Positions 42,201-50,219 of a stretch of DNA of 64,000 nucleotides are shown here, in pieces. A program made the position numbers and the translations under genes. The stretch is from Azospira oryzae (GTDB lineage: Bacteria; Pseudomonadota; Gammaproteobacteria; Burkholderiales; Rhodocyclaceae). Position 1 is the stretch's first letter; each line of letters starts with the position of its first letter. The notes under the pieces are model-generated. The model searched no databases, was not told where the DNA came from, and worked only from the letters and a program-made list of their open reading frames with translations. The DNA lies in the NCBI RefSeq assembly GCF_004217225.1, contig NZ_SHKM01000001.1, forward strand, positions 1,030,137 to 1,094,136, in the 5' to 3' direction.

Positions 42201-43472
42201 TCAGGCAGGCCCCAGCACTGGCACCTCCTGCTGCAATTCCCGGCGCCGCCGCCCCCGGCGCTTCTTCCACCAGATATAGACCCCGGTCGCCGACAGCACG
42301 GCCACCGCCAGGCCCATCAGGGAAATGAGGATGCGCCCGGGCAGGCCCAGGATGCGGCCGGAGTGGACGGGGAACTGGAGTTGCACGAAGACGTCCGCCG
42401 CCGTTCCCTGCCAGGGCACCCGCTCGCCCAGGATGCGGCCGTCCTGGCCGTCCAGATAGAGGGATTTGACCTTCATGTTGCCGAAGTCGTCCCCAGGCTC
42501 GTTGAACTGGACGCCGTAGATGCCGTATTGCAGGGTGTAGAAGAGGCTGCCGGCAGGCTCCGTCCAGCCCCGGGCCCGGGCCGCCGTCTCGGCCGCGGCG
42601 ATCGCTTCGGCGTAGCTGAGGTGGGGGGCGATGGGCTGCTCCAGGGGACGCATGGGACGCTGGGTGAAGGGGTCCGGCGTCAGGGTGGAGACGGCGGCCA
42701 GCACCGGGCGGAACACTTCCTGGTAGAGGTTGAGGGAGACGGAGGACAGGGCCAGGAGGAACAGCAGGCTCCAGGTCCACAGGCTGCCGGCCCGGTGCAG
42801 GTCGAAGTTGAACTTGTAGGCGCCGGCGCCGCGGCGGATTTTCCAGGAGGTGCTCCAGCGTGCCCACCAGGAGCGGCGTTCGGCCTGTCCTGCCCCGACA
42901 GGCGCATCCAGCCTTCCTTTGCGGCGACCTGCCGGCAGGGTCAGCACCACGGCGACGAAACAGTCCAGCAGCCAGAGCAGGGCGACGCCTCCCATGAACC
43001 AGTAGCCCCAGCGGTTTTTGCCGCCGAAGTCGGGGATGTGCAGGCTGTAGTGCAGCTTGTAGAGAAAGGGCAGCAGGTTTTCCCGGGACAGGGAAAGGCC
43101 GCCCCACTCCCGCCGCCCCCGGATTTCGCCGCTCACCGGGTCGGCAAAGACCTGGTTGTAGCCCGGCGCGAAAAGCTTGCCGGTGGCCGGATCGAGCCGG
43201 GGCCGCACGCCCAGTTGCAGGTTGTGCCCCGGCTCCAACTGCAGAGGCAGGAAGGTGACCTGGATGCGCGGGTCCGCCGCCTCCACCCGCCGCACCACTT
43301 CCAGGGGCGGCAGGGGCTGCCCCGGGGTGACGGCCTCGAACAGGTGGTCGTTGAGCCACTCGTCCAGTTCGTGGTCCCAGGAGATGACGGCCCCGGTGAG
43401 GCCGGCCACGACCAGGAACAGGGCCATGGCCAGGCCGACCCAGCGGTGCAGCAGGGAACAGAAACGCCGCAT
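42201..43472 (-). CDS. PepSY-associated membrane protein (PiuB-type)
   Basis: 423 residues with about four membrane helices: one at the N-terminus (LLHRWVGLAMALFLVVAGLTG, about 7-31), a pair in the middle and one near the C-terminus, separated by two large periplasmic PepSY-like regions. An Arg/Lys-rich cytoplasmic tail follows. Such proteins are commonly next to TonB-dependent siderophore receptors and have been proposed to reduce ferric siderophores in the periplasm. It starts 9 bases after the receptor stop, so it belongs to the same iron-uptake transcript. Confidence 0.9.
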   Translation of the reverse strand: MRRFCSLLHRWVGLAMALFLVVAGLTGAVISWDHELDEWLNDHLFEAVTPGQPLPPLEVVRRVEAADPRIQVTFLPLQLEPGHNLQLGVRPRLDPATGKLFAPGYNQVFADPVSGEIRGRREWGGLSLSRENLLPFLYKLHYSLHIPDFGGKNRWGYWFMGGVALLWLLDCFVAVVLTLPAGRRKGRLDAPVGAGQAERRSWWARWSTSWKIRRGAGAYKFNFDLHRAGSLWTWSLLFLLALSSVSLNLYQEVFRPVLAAVSTLTPDPFTQRPMRPLEQPIAPHLSYAEAIAAAETAARARGWTEPAGSLFYTLQYGIYGVQFNEPGDDFGNMKVKSLYLDGQDGRILGERVPWQGTAADVFVQLQFPVHSGRILGLPGRILISLMGLAVAVLSATGVYIWWKKRRGRRRRELQQEVPVLGPA

Positions 43473-43481
43473 GGAAAGCCC

Positions 43482-45908
43482 TTAGAAATCCACCGTGGCG
43501 GAGAGGGTCAGGGTGCGGGGGGCGCCCAGGGTCAGGTAGCCGCCGGTGGCGGAAGCCCAGTAGTTCTTGTCCGCCAGGTTCTCGATGTTGGCCCGCAGCA
43601 CCACGGCCTGGCTGCCGGCCTGGAAGCCGTAGCGCACGCCGGCGTCGAAGCGGGTCCAGGCCGGCACTTCCTGGGTGTTGGCCGTATCCAGGTACTGCTT
43701 GCCGGTATGCACCATGCGCCCCACCACCGCCAGGCCGGGCACGCCGGGCACGTCGTACTCGCCGCTCAGGTTGGCCAGGAACCTGGCCACGCCGATGGCC
43801 TGCTTGCCCACGTTGGCGGCGCTGGCGGCCTGTTCCAGCTTGGCATCCATGACCGTGATGCCGCCGATGAGGCGCAGGTTGCGGCTGGCTTCGCCGAAGA
43901 GGCTCAGTTCCAGGCCCCGGTTCACCTGCTCGCCGCTGACTTCATAGACATTGGTGCCCGGATTGGTGGCGGCGCTCAGCTGGTTCACCTCGAACAGGGC
44001 GGCGCTGGCGGCGATGCGGCCGAAGTCGGCCTTGGCCCCCACTTCCTTCTGCTTGGAGCGGAAAGGCGCCAGGGCCTGGCCCTGGTTGGCGGTGCCGGTG
44101 GGAGCGACGCCGCCTTGCAGCAGGCCTTCGATGTAGTTGGCGTAGAGGGAGAGATTGTCGGCCGCCTTCACCACCAGGCCGGCGGAGGGGGTGGTGACGG
44201 AAACGTCGTACACCGAACTCTGCACCCCGCTGCCGTAGGCATAGTTGCCCACCAGGGCCTTCTGCTGGCGGGCGCCCAGGGTCAGCAGCACCTTGTCCTG
44301 CAAGAAGCCCAGGGTGTCGGCCACGGCGATGCTGGAGAGGCGGGTGTCGGCGGTGCGCTGGGGATTGTTGAGGTCGCCACCGAAGAAGGCCAGGCCGGGC
44401 TTGGCCAGGTCCGCCGGGTTGTAGATGTTGGTGTTCTGGGCCGGCCAGGACATGGCCCAGGCATTGCGCCCCACCAGGTTGGTGCGGCTGGCGGAAAGGC
44501 TGACCCGGTGGCTGACGCCGCCGGTGACGAATTTGCCGCGCAGGCCGGCCTCGCCGGTGGACACGTCTTCCTCGTGGGGCACTTCGAAGCGGGAAAGGGT
44601 GGCGTTGCCGTTGCTGCTGTTCACCGTCGGCGTGGCGTAGATGCCCAGTTCCTTGTTGTAGCGCACGCCGTAGGCAGCGTAGGCGGTCCAGTCCTGGTTC
44701 AGGTCGTACTCGCCGCGCACGGCGGCGAAGGTGTCCTCGGTGTCGGAATAGCTCCAGGAGGGCGCGAAGTTGCGGCTGGCGTCCGGGGCCGTGGGCACGG
44801 CCACGCCGGCAGCCACCTGCACGTTGGGCCGGCCCTGGCGGATCTTGCTCTTCTGGTAGCCGAAGTCGGCGGAGAGGCGCAGCTTGTCGCCGCGGAAATC
44901 TAGGCCCACGGCCAGCATGTCCAGGCTGCGCTTTTCCCGATCGATGGAACCCTCGCCGTCCCGGCTCAGGGCATTGACCCGCACGCCCACGGACTGGTCC
45001 GGGCCGAAGCGGCGGCCGATATCCACATGGCCGCCGAAGAGGGAATCGCCGTGCAGGGTGCCGGTCACCTGGGTCACCGGCAGCTCGCCGGCCCGCTTGG
45101 GCACCAGGTTGATGCTGCCACCCATGCCGGAATTGCCGGAGGCCATGCCGTTGAGGAAGGCATTGGCGCCGCGGAACACTTCCACCCGCTCCAGCATTTC
45201 CACCGCCACGTACTGCCGCGGCAGCAGGCCGTAGAGGCCGTTGAAGCCCAGGTCGTCGGCGTAGAGGGGCAGGCCGCGCACCGTATAGGCCTCGGCATAG
45301 TTGCCGTAGCCGCGATAGACCCGCACCGCCGGATCGTTGGCCACCACGTCGGCCACGCTCTTGGCGGCCTGGTCCTGCATCAACTGGGAGGTATAGGCGG
45401 CGGTGGCGAAGGGGGTATCCATCATGTCCAGGTCCCCCAGCAGGCCGACCCGGCTGCCCCGGGCCATCTGGCCGCCGGCATAGGGTTTGGGCTGCTGGCC
45501 GGGCTGGCCAGCGCTGTTGGCGGTGACGGCCACCGTGGCCAGGGCCGCCTCCTTGCCGCTGCCGGCGGGCAGGCGGCGCAGGGTATAGCCACCGCTGTTC
45601 TGGGGCACCGCTTCCAGGCCGCTGCCGGCCAGGATGCGCTCCAGCCCCTGGGCGACACCGTAGCTGCCCTGAAGACCGCTGCTCTGCTTGCCTTCGGTGA
45701 GGGCGGCATCAACGGATAGAAGCACCCCGGCCTCGGCGGCGAACTGGCTGAGGACCCGGCTCAAGGTGCCAGCCGCAATGCTGTAGCTGCGTGCCGCCGC
45801 CTGGGCCTGGGCCGCCGGCATCAGGGCGGGCGTCAGCAGGGGGGCGGCGACGAAGGCCAGTTGCAGGGCCAGCACCAGGGGCCGGCGGGAAGGTTGGGCG
45901 AAGGACAT
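43482..45908 (-). CDS. TonB-dependent siderophore receptor with signalling (STN) domain
   Basis: 808 residues. Signal peptide (about 1-36), N-terminal STN domain (about 40-115) as in FecA/FpvA that transmits ligand occupancy to FecR, plug domain (about 160-275) with the VRGLPLYAD...NGLYG and GSINLVPKRA motifs of siderophore receptors, then the 22-strand barrel ending in ..LSATVDF with C-terminal Phe. It imports a ferric siderophore with TonB energy. It lies downstream of the sigma/FecR pair, the classical cell-surface signalling arrangement. No siderophore synthesis genes are nearby, so it may use a foreign siderophore. Confidence 0.94.
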   Translation of the reverse strand: MSFAQPSRRPLVLALQLAFVAAPLLTPALMPAAQAQAAARSYSIAAGTLSRVLSQFAAEAGVLLSVDAALTEGKQSSGLQGSYGVAQGLERILAGSGLEAVPQNSGGYTLRRLPAGSGKEAALATVAVTANSAGQPGQQPKPYAGGQMARGSRVGLLGDLDMMDTPFATAAYTSQLMQDQAAKSVADVVANDPAVRVYRGYGNYAEAYTVRGLPLYADDLGFNGLYGLLPRQYVAVEMLERVEVFRGANAFLNGMASGNSGMGGSINLVPKRAGELPVTQVTGTLHGDSLFGGHVDIGRRFGPDQSVGVRVNALSRDGEGSIDREKRSLDMLAVGLDFRGDKLRLSADFGYQKSKIRQGRPNVQVAAGVAVPTAPDASRNFAPSWSYSDTEDTFAAVRGEYDLNQDWTAYAAYGVRYNKELGIYATPTVNSSNGNATLSRFEVPHEEDVSTGEAGLRGKFVTGGVSHRVSLSASRTNLVGRNAWAMSWPAQNTNIYNPADLAKPGLAFFGGDLNNPQRTADTRLSSIAVADTLGFLQDKVLLTLGARQQKALVGNYAYGSGVQSSVYDVSVTTPSAGLVVKAADNLSLYANYIEGLLQGGVAPTGTANQGQALAPFRSKQKEVGAKADFGRIAASAALFEVNQLSAATNPGTNVYEVSGEQVNRGLELSLFGEASRNLRLIGGITVMDAKLEQAASAANVGKQAIGVARFLANLSGEYDVPGVPGLAVVGRMVHTGKQYLDTANTQEVPAWTRFDAGVRYGFQAGSQAVVLRANIENLADKNYWASATGGYLTLGAPRTLTLSATVDF

Positions 45909-46075
45909 GGGGAAACCTCTATCAATGCGTGGAAGATGTGCGCCGCAGGGGGCTCATCTGCATTGCCGAGGGGGAAACGAAAAAGGGAACCGGGGAGGAA
46001 AAAAATTTCAGGCGCCTGCCCAAAACTGCTCCTTATCTGCGCCAGGAGGCCGGAGTGAACGGCGCCGGAGGAACC
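45909..46075 (-). promoter_or_regulatory. fecR-receptor intergenic region with possible ECF-sigma promoter
   Basis: 167 bases before the receptor. On the minus strand GAAAT (46009-46005) followed 16 bases later by TCCC resembles iron-starvation ECF promoters, placed where the adjacent FecI-type sigma should act. The match is short, so this is tentative. Confidence 0.3.
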
Positions 46076-47095
46076 TCAGCGGGGCTCCACGCTGACCCAC
46101 CAGGGCAGGGTGCGGCGCACCCGCAGGGGCAGGCTTTCCTCCAGGCTGGCCAGGATGCGGTCCGTATCTCCCAGGGGGAAGGCGCCCACCAGGCGCAGCT
46201 CAGCCACCGCCGGGTCCCAGCCCAGGTGGCCGCTGCGGTAGCGGGACAGCTCGGCGAGGAAGTCGCCCAGGCGCATGTCGTCGGCCACCAGCATGCCCCG
46301 GCTCCAGGCCTGGCGTGCCGTCTGGGCCGGCACCGGGGTGGCGACGCCATTCCGGTCGTAGCGCACTTCCTGGCCGGCGGCGATCACCTGCCGGGCCCCG
46401 GGCTGGTCATGGGGCGTGATTTCCACCGCCCCGGCGAACACCGCCAGGGATTCGCCGGCACCGGCGTCTTCGTCCCGGCGCACCAGGAAGCGAGTACCCA
46501 GGGGCCGCAGCAGGCCTTCCGGCGTAGCCAGGCGCAGGGGCCGGAGCGCCGCTTCGTCGTCCACGCCCGGCTCGCCCTTGCCCGTTTCCACCAGCACCTC
46601 ACCGCGCAGCAGGCTCAGGCGGCGCTCGCCGGCTTGGAAGCGCACGCTGATGGCGCTGTCGGTGTTGAGCCAGACCCGGGTACCATCGGCCAGTTGCACT
46701 TCCCGGGTTTCGCCCCGGGCCGTCTCGAAATCTGCCGTTTCGCCGGGCCACAGCCCCAGGCGGCGACCGCCCCAGGCCATGCCGCCGACGGCGGCGAACA
46801 GCACCAGGGCCTTCATTGCCTGGCGCCGCTGCATGCGGCGCTGGCGACTGCCCGCCTCCACCGCCAGCCGGGCCGCTTCGCCGGACTGGCCGGCACGGGG
46901 CAGGCTGGCAAAACTGCGGCTCACCGCCTCCACCTGCTGCCAGGCCCGGCGATGTTCCTCCCGGGCTTCGAGCCAGGCCTGCCAGCGCTGCCGTTCGGCG
47001 GCGCTGACGCCCGGGTCGTGGAGCACGGCAAACCATTCAGCCGCCGCCTGCAGCACCCGGTAGTCGGTGGCCTGAATGCCGGCCCGGGCGCTCAA
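46076..47095 (-). CDS. FecR-type anti-sigma regulator
   Basis: 339 residues from a TTG start overlapping the sigma-factor stop (TTGA), with GGAGG exactly 6 bases upstream; no ATG gives the full domain. The N-terminal cytoplasmic part (about 10-75) contains the DUF4880 pattern (AAEWFAVLHDPGVSAAERQRW), one TM helix follows (about 100-116), and the periplasmic FecR domain has VQLADGTRVWLNTDSAISV. It senses the receptor STN domain and controls the adjacent ECF sigma. Confidence 0.9.
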   Translation of the reverse strand: MSARAGIQATDYRVLQAAAEWFAVLHDPGVSAAERQRWQAWLEAREEHRRAWQQVEAVSRSFASLPRAGQSGEAARLAVEAGSRQRRMQRRQAMKALVLFAAVGGMAWGGRRLGLWPGETADFETARGETREVQLADGTRVWLNTDSAISVRFQAGERRLSLLRGEVLVETGKGEPGVDDEAALRPLRLATPEGLLRPLGTRFLVRRDEDAGAGESLAVFAGAVEITPHDQPGARQVIAAGQEVRYDRNGVATPVPAQTARQAWSRGMLVADDMRLGDFLAELSRYRSGHLGWDPAVAELRLVGAFPLGDTDRILASLEESLPLRVRRTLPWWVSVEPR

Positions 47096-47604
47096 GCGAC
47101 GCCTCCGGCCAACAGGCAGTGGAGCATGGCCCGGGCCATGTACTTCTTCACCATGCGCTCGGAAACACCCAGGCGCTCGCCGATCTCCCGGTAGCCCAGG
47201 CCATCGAGCTGGGCCAGGAGGAAGGCCTGGCGCACCTTTTCCGGCAGGGCCGCGAGCAGGGCCTCGATTTCCAGCAGGGCCTCCAGCACCAGGGCCCGCT
47301 CCTCCGGCGACGGAGCCAGGGCCTCGGGCTGCCAGGCCAGGGCTTCCAGGTAGGCCCGTTCGATCTCCAGGCGCCGCCAGTGGTCCACCACCAGGCCGTG
47401 GGCCACCGTGGTCAGGTAGGCCCGGGGTTCCCGCAGCCCCTCCAGGTTTTCCCGCCGCAGAATGCGGCAGAAGGTGTCCTGGGCCAAATCGGCGGCACTC
47501 TCGGCGCAACCCAGCTTGTGCCGCAGCCAGGAACGCAGCCACCCGCCGTGCTCCCGGTAGAGGGCGGCCACGGCCAGATCGGATTGGGAAAGGACGGCGC
47601 TCAT
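47092..47604 (-). CDS. FecI-type ECF sigma factor
   Basis: 170 residues: sigma region 2 (about 10-75, ending with the promoter-melting stretch RENLEGLREPRAYL) and region 4 (about 105-165) with the helix-turn-helix YREIGERLGVSERMVKKYM. Typical iron-starvation sigma that activates the TonB receptor gene. A perfect Fur-box palindrome ends 18 bases upstream of the ATG. The start codon has no purine-rich ribosome site before it, which may mean weak translation or a very short leader. Confidence 0.93.
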   Translation of the reverse strand: MSAVLSQSDLAVAALYREHGGWLRSWLRHKLGCAESAADLAQDTFCRILRRENLEGLREPRAYLTTVAHGLVVDHWRRLEIERAYLEALAWQPEALAPSPEERALVLEALLEIEALLAALPEKVRQAFLLAQLDGLGYREIGERLGVSERMVKKYMARAMLHCLLAGGVA

Positions 47605-47621
47605 GGCAAAGGAAAGAAACG

Positions 47622-47640
47622 AATAAGAATTATTCTTATT
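47622..47640 (-). promoter_or_regulatory. Fur box upstream of the ECF sigma gene
   Basis: A perfect 9-1-9 inverted repeat, AATAAGAAT-T-ATTCTTATT, 19 bases long like the Fur consensus operator and standing out as A+T-only (except two G/C pairs) in G+C-rich DNA. It should repress the sigma/FecR genes, and through them the receptor, when iron is sufficient. Confidence 0.82.
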
Positions 47641-47713
47641 GTAGAACGGAAAAACCTGTACGAAAAGCCATCCCCACCGGGTTCGATGGCACCGCTATCC
47701 AGACGGCATGGCT

Positions 47714-47771
47714 GCCCTCTCCGCCCTCTCCGCCCTCTCCGCCCTCTCCGCCCTCTCCGCCCTCTCCGCCC
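47714..47771. repeat. Nine-base tandem repeat, six copies plus partial
   Basis: Six exact tandem copies of CCCTCTCCG followed by CCCT. The period is a multiple of three, so it would code Ala-Leu-Ser or Arg-Arg-Gly repeats depending on frame and strand. Perfect short repeats like this slip easily, so copy number may vary between isolates. Confidence 0.9.
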
Positions 47772-47938
47772 TGGAGGCCATGCCAAGTCAGCGGGGCGGC
47801 GCCACCCACACCATGCCGGGCAAATGGCGCTTCACGATACGCAATTCAATCTCGCAGATAGGAATGCTTCTCGGGGTGTGGTAAAACTGCGCCCTTACCT
47901 TTAGTCATATGCCGCAAGACCGGTCCATGGTGCATTGC

Positions 47939-47953
47939 GGTAAAATCGCGCCC
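47939..47953 (+). promoter_or_regulatory. -10-like element directly abutting the pyrD start
   Basis: TAAAAT (47941-47946) lies only 7 bases before the pyrD ATG, so transcription from it would begin at or near the start codon. A 13/15-identical block occurs 59 bases upstream. No good -35. Confidence 0.4.
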
Positions 47954-48988
47954 ATGCTCTATTCACTCGCCCGCAAAATCTTCTTCTCCCTGGATGCGGA
48001 GAAGGCCCACGGCATCGGCCTCAACGGCCTGGCCGCCCTCCACGCTGCCGGTCTGTCCTGCCTCATGGGCAAGAAGGCTCCGGAATGCCCGGTGGAGGTC
48101 ATGGGCCTCCGCTTCCCCAACCCGGTGGGCCTGGCCGCCGGCCTGGACAAGAACGGCGAATGCATCGACGGCATGGCCGCCATGGGTTTCGGCTTCCTCG
48201 AAGTGGGCACCGTCACGCCCCGGCCCCAGCCGGGCAACCCCAAGCCCCGCCTGTTCCGTATCGAGGAGAAGCAGGCCATCATCAACCGCATGGGCTTCAA
48301 CAACGAAGGGGTGGACCACCTGCTGCAGAACGTGGCCCTGGCCCAGTTCCCCAAGTGCGGCGGCATCCTCGGCATCAACATCGGCAAGAACTTCGACACC
48401 CCCATCGAGAAGGCCGCCGACGACTACCTGATCTGCCTGGAGAAGGTGTATGCCGCCGCCAGCTACGTCACGGTCAATATCTCCAGCCCCAACACCAAGA
48501 ACCTGCGCGACCTGCAGCGGGACGACGCCCTGGACGACCTGCTGCGCCAGCTGAAGGCGGCCCAGGCCCGCCTGGCGGAAAAGCACGGCAAGCACACCCC
48601 CCTGGCCCTGAAGATCGCTCCGGACCTGGACGACGCCCAGATCCAGGCCATCGCCGACCTGCTGCGCCAGCACCGCATGGACGGGGTCATCGCCACCAAC
48701 ACCACCCTTTCCCGCAACGGCGTCGAAGGCTGCCGCTACGGCAACGAGGCCGGCGGCCTCTCCGGCGCCCCGGTACGAGAGCTGTCCACCCAGGTGATCC
48801 GCAAGCTGGCCACCGCCCTCCAGGGCGAAGTGCCCATCATCGGCGTCGGCGGCATCCTCTCCGGTGCCGATGCGGCGGAAAAGATCGAGGCCGGCGCCAA
48901 GCTGGTGCAGATCTATTCCGGCTTCATCTACCGGGGGCCGGACCTGGTCCGGGAGGCAGCGGAAACCCTCTGCCGGATGGGCCGCTGA
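47954..48988 (+). CDS. pyrD: Dihydroorotate dehydrogenase (quinone)
   Basis: 344 residues, class 2 membrane-associated enzyme that oxidises dihydroorotate to orotate with quinone in pyrimidine synthesis. The amphipathic N-terminal helix ([20 protein letters not shown]) is the quinone/membrane contact. Motifs: [33 protein letters not shown], and NISSPNT where the catalytic Ser lies; GVGGI and YSGFIYRGP bind FMN phosphate. An upstream in-frame ATG (47909) would add 15 residues not usual for the family. The chosen start has no ribosome site. Confidence 0.95.
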   Translation: MLYSLARKIFFSLDAEKAHGIGLNGLAALHAAGLSCLMGKKAPECPVEVMGLRFPNPVGLAAGLDKNGECIDGMAAMGFGFLEVGTVTPRPQPGNPKPRLFRIEEKQAIINRMGFNNEGVDHLLQNVALAQFPKCGGILGINIGKNFDTPIEKAADDYLICLEKVYAAASYVTVNISSPNTKNLRDLQRDDALDDLLRQLKAAQARLAEKHGKHTPLALKIAPDLDDAQIQAIADLLRQHRMDGVIATNTTLSRNGVEGCRYGNEAGGLSGAPVRELSTQVIRKLATALQGEVPIIGVGGILSGADAAEKIEAGAKLVQIYSGFIYRGPDLVREAAETLCRMGR

Positions 48989-48997
48989 GCCCTCCGG

Positions 48998-49030
48998 GGC
49001 GGCCCGGCGGGCAATGCCCCCAGGGCCGCC
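48998..49030 (+). terminator. GC hairpin after pyrD
   Basis: GGCGGCCC (48998-49005) pairs with GGGCCGCC (49023-49030), with an inner GGGC/GCCC stem. No T-run follows, so it is a terminator-like hairpin rather than a canonical terminator. Confidence 0.4.
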
Positions 49031-49034
49031 AAGG

Positions 49035-49063
49035 TTGCCCCTTACGTTGTTCGGCGGGATAAT
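49035..49063 (+). promoter_or_regulatory. Probable promoter of the rnf operon
   Basis: TTGCCC (49035-49040), 17-base spacer, GATAAT (49058-49063), 23 bases before the rnfA ATG; a leader of about 15 bases is implied. Confidence 0.5.
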
Positions 49064-49086
49064 GCACCGCCCCTGAAAATCCGACC

Positions 49087-49674
49087 ATGATCAGCCACTA
49101 TCTCTTCATCGTCATCGGCGCCGTGTTGGTGAACAACGTGGTGCTGGTGAAAATCCTCGGCCTCTGCCCCTTCATGGGCGTTTCCAAGAAACTGGAAACC
49201 GCCTTCGGCATGGGGGCCGCCACCACTTTCGTGCTGACCGTGGCCACCGGGGCCAGCTACATCATCGACCATTACCTCCTGATGCCTTTCGGTCTGGAGT
49301 ACCTGCGCACCCTCTCCTTCATCGTCACCATCGCCGCCATCGTGCAGCTGACCGAAATGGTGATCCAGAAGACCAGCCCGGTGCTGCATCAGGTGCTGGG
49401 CATCTACCTGCCCCTGATCACCACCAACTGCGCCGTGCTCGGCGTGCCCCTGCTCAACGTGGCCAACCACTACGATTTCGTCGAGTCCCTGCTCTTTGGC
49501 ATGGGCTCCGCCGTCGGCTTCTCCCTGGTGCTGGTGCTCTTCGCCGGCATCCGGGAGCGCATCGAGGGGGCCGACGTGCCGGTTCACTTCCGCGGCGTCG
49601 CCATCGCCATGGTCACCGCCGGCCTCATGAGCCTGGCCTTCATGGGCTTCTCCGGCCTGGACAAGTACCAATAA
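49087..49674 (+). CDS. rnfA: Electron transport complex subunit RnfA/RsxA
   Basis: 195 residues with six membrane helices, a core membrane subunit of the Rnf complex that couples ferredoxin/NAD(H) electron flow to ion transport (in this lineage also linked to reducing SoxR). [22 protein letters not shown] near 15-36 and the second-half [17 protein letters not shown] match RnfA, including the Cys residues of the membrane-embedded Fe-S site. Its stop overlaps the rnfB ATG by one base. Confidence 0.96.
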   Translation: MISHYLFIVIGAVLVNNVVLVKILGLCPFMGVSKKLETAFGMGAATTFVLTVATGASYIIDHYLLMPFGLEYLRTLSFIVTIAAIVQLTEMVIQKTSPVLHQVLGIYLPLITTNCAVLGVPLLNVANHYDFVESLLFGMGSAVGFSLVLVLFAGIRERIEGADVPVHFRGVAIAMVTAGLMSLAFMGFSGLDKYQ

Positions 49675-50216
49675 TGCTCATCGCCATCGCCATCATGGCC
49701 CTGGGGGCCGTCGTCCTGGGCGCTGCCCTGGGCTTTGCCTCGGTCAAGTTCAAGGTAGACGGCGATCCCCTGGTGGACAAGATCGAAGCCATCCTGCCCC
49801 AGACCCAGTGCGGCCAGTGCGGCTACCCGGGATGCAAGCCCTACGCCGAAGCCATCGCCAAAGGCGAGGCCGACATCAACCTGTGCCCCCCCGGCGGTGC
49901 CGAGGGGGTGGGCAAGCTGGCCGACCTGCTGGGCCGGGAAGCCAAGCCCCTGGACGGGGTGGAGAAGCCGCCCCAGGTGGCCCTCATCGACGAGAACACC
50001 TGCATCGGCTGCACCCTGTGCATCCAGGCCTGCCCGGTGGATGCCATCGTCGGCGCCGCCAAGCAGATGCACACCATCGTCGAATCCCTGTGCACCGGCT
50101 GCGAGCTGTGCCTGCCGCCCTGCCCGGTGGAATGCATCACCATGGAGCCGATCCAGGAAACGGTGGATACGTGGAAGTGGAAATACCCGGTCGTTGAATT
50201 GAAGAGGGTCGCCTAA
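49674..50216 (+). CDS. rnfB: Electron transport complex subunit RnfB/RsxB
   Basis: 180 residues. An N-terminal TM helix (about 1-24), an Fe-S (4Fe-4S, FES) domain with CGQCGYPGC near 44-52, and two ferredoxin-type clusters: [12 protein letters not shown] near 108-119 and [12 protein letters not shown] near 138-149. It receives electrons from soluble ferredoxin and passes them into the Rnf complex. It starts at the ATG overlapping the rnfA stop and precedes rnfC by 3 bases. Confidence 0.96.
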   Translation: MLIAIAIMALGAVVLGAALGFASVKFKVDGDPLVDKIEAILPQTQCGQCGYPGCKPYAEAIAKGEADINLCPPGGAEGVGKLADLLGREAKPLDGVEKPPQVALIDENTCIGCTLCIQACPVDAIVGAAKQMHTIVESLCTGCELCLPPCPVECITMEPIQETVDTWKWKYPVVELKRVA

Positions 50217-50219
50217 GCC

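Larger units (their letters stand above)
47641..47953. other. Intergenic region between sigma gene and pyrD
   Basis: About 310 bases without a convincing gene. It holds a nine-base tandem repeat (47714-47771) and two near-identical GGTAAAA..GCGCCC promoter-like blocks (47880-47894 and 47939-47953). A 58-residue frame (47708-47884) reads through the repeat as Ala-Leu-Ser repeats and is probably not a gene. Confidence 0.5.

Noticed and set aside
47714-47771. CRISPR array candidate
   Set aside because: Nine-base head-to-tail repeats without spacers are a simple tandem repeat, not CRISPR.
47601-47786. Minus-strand 61-codon frame with Arg-Arg-Gly repeats
   Set aside because: It arises from the nonamer repeat and runs across the Fur box; no ribosome site or conservation evidence.
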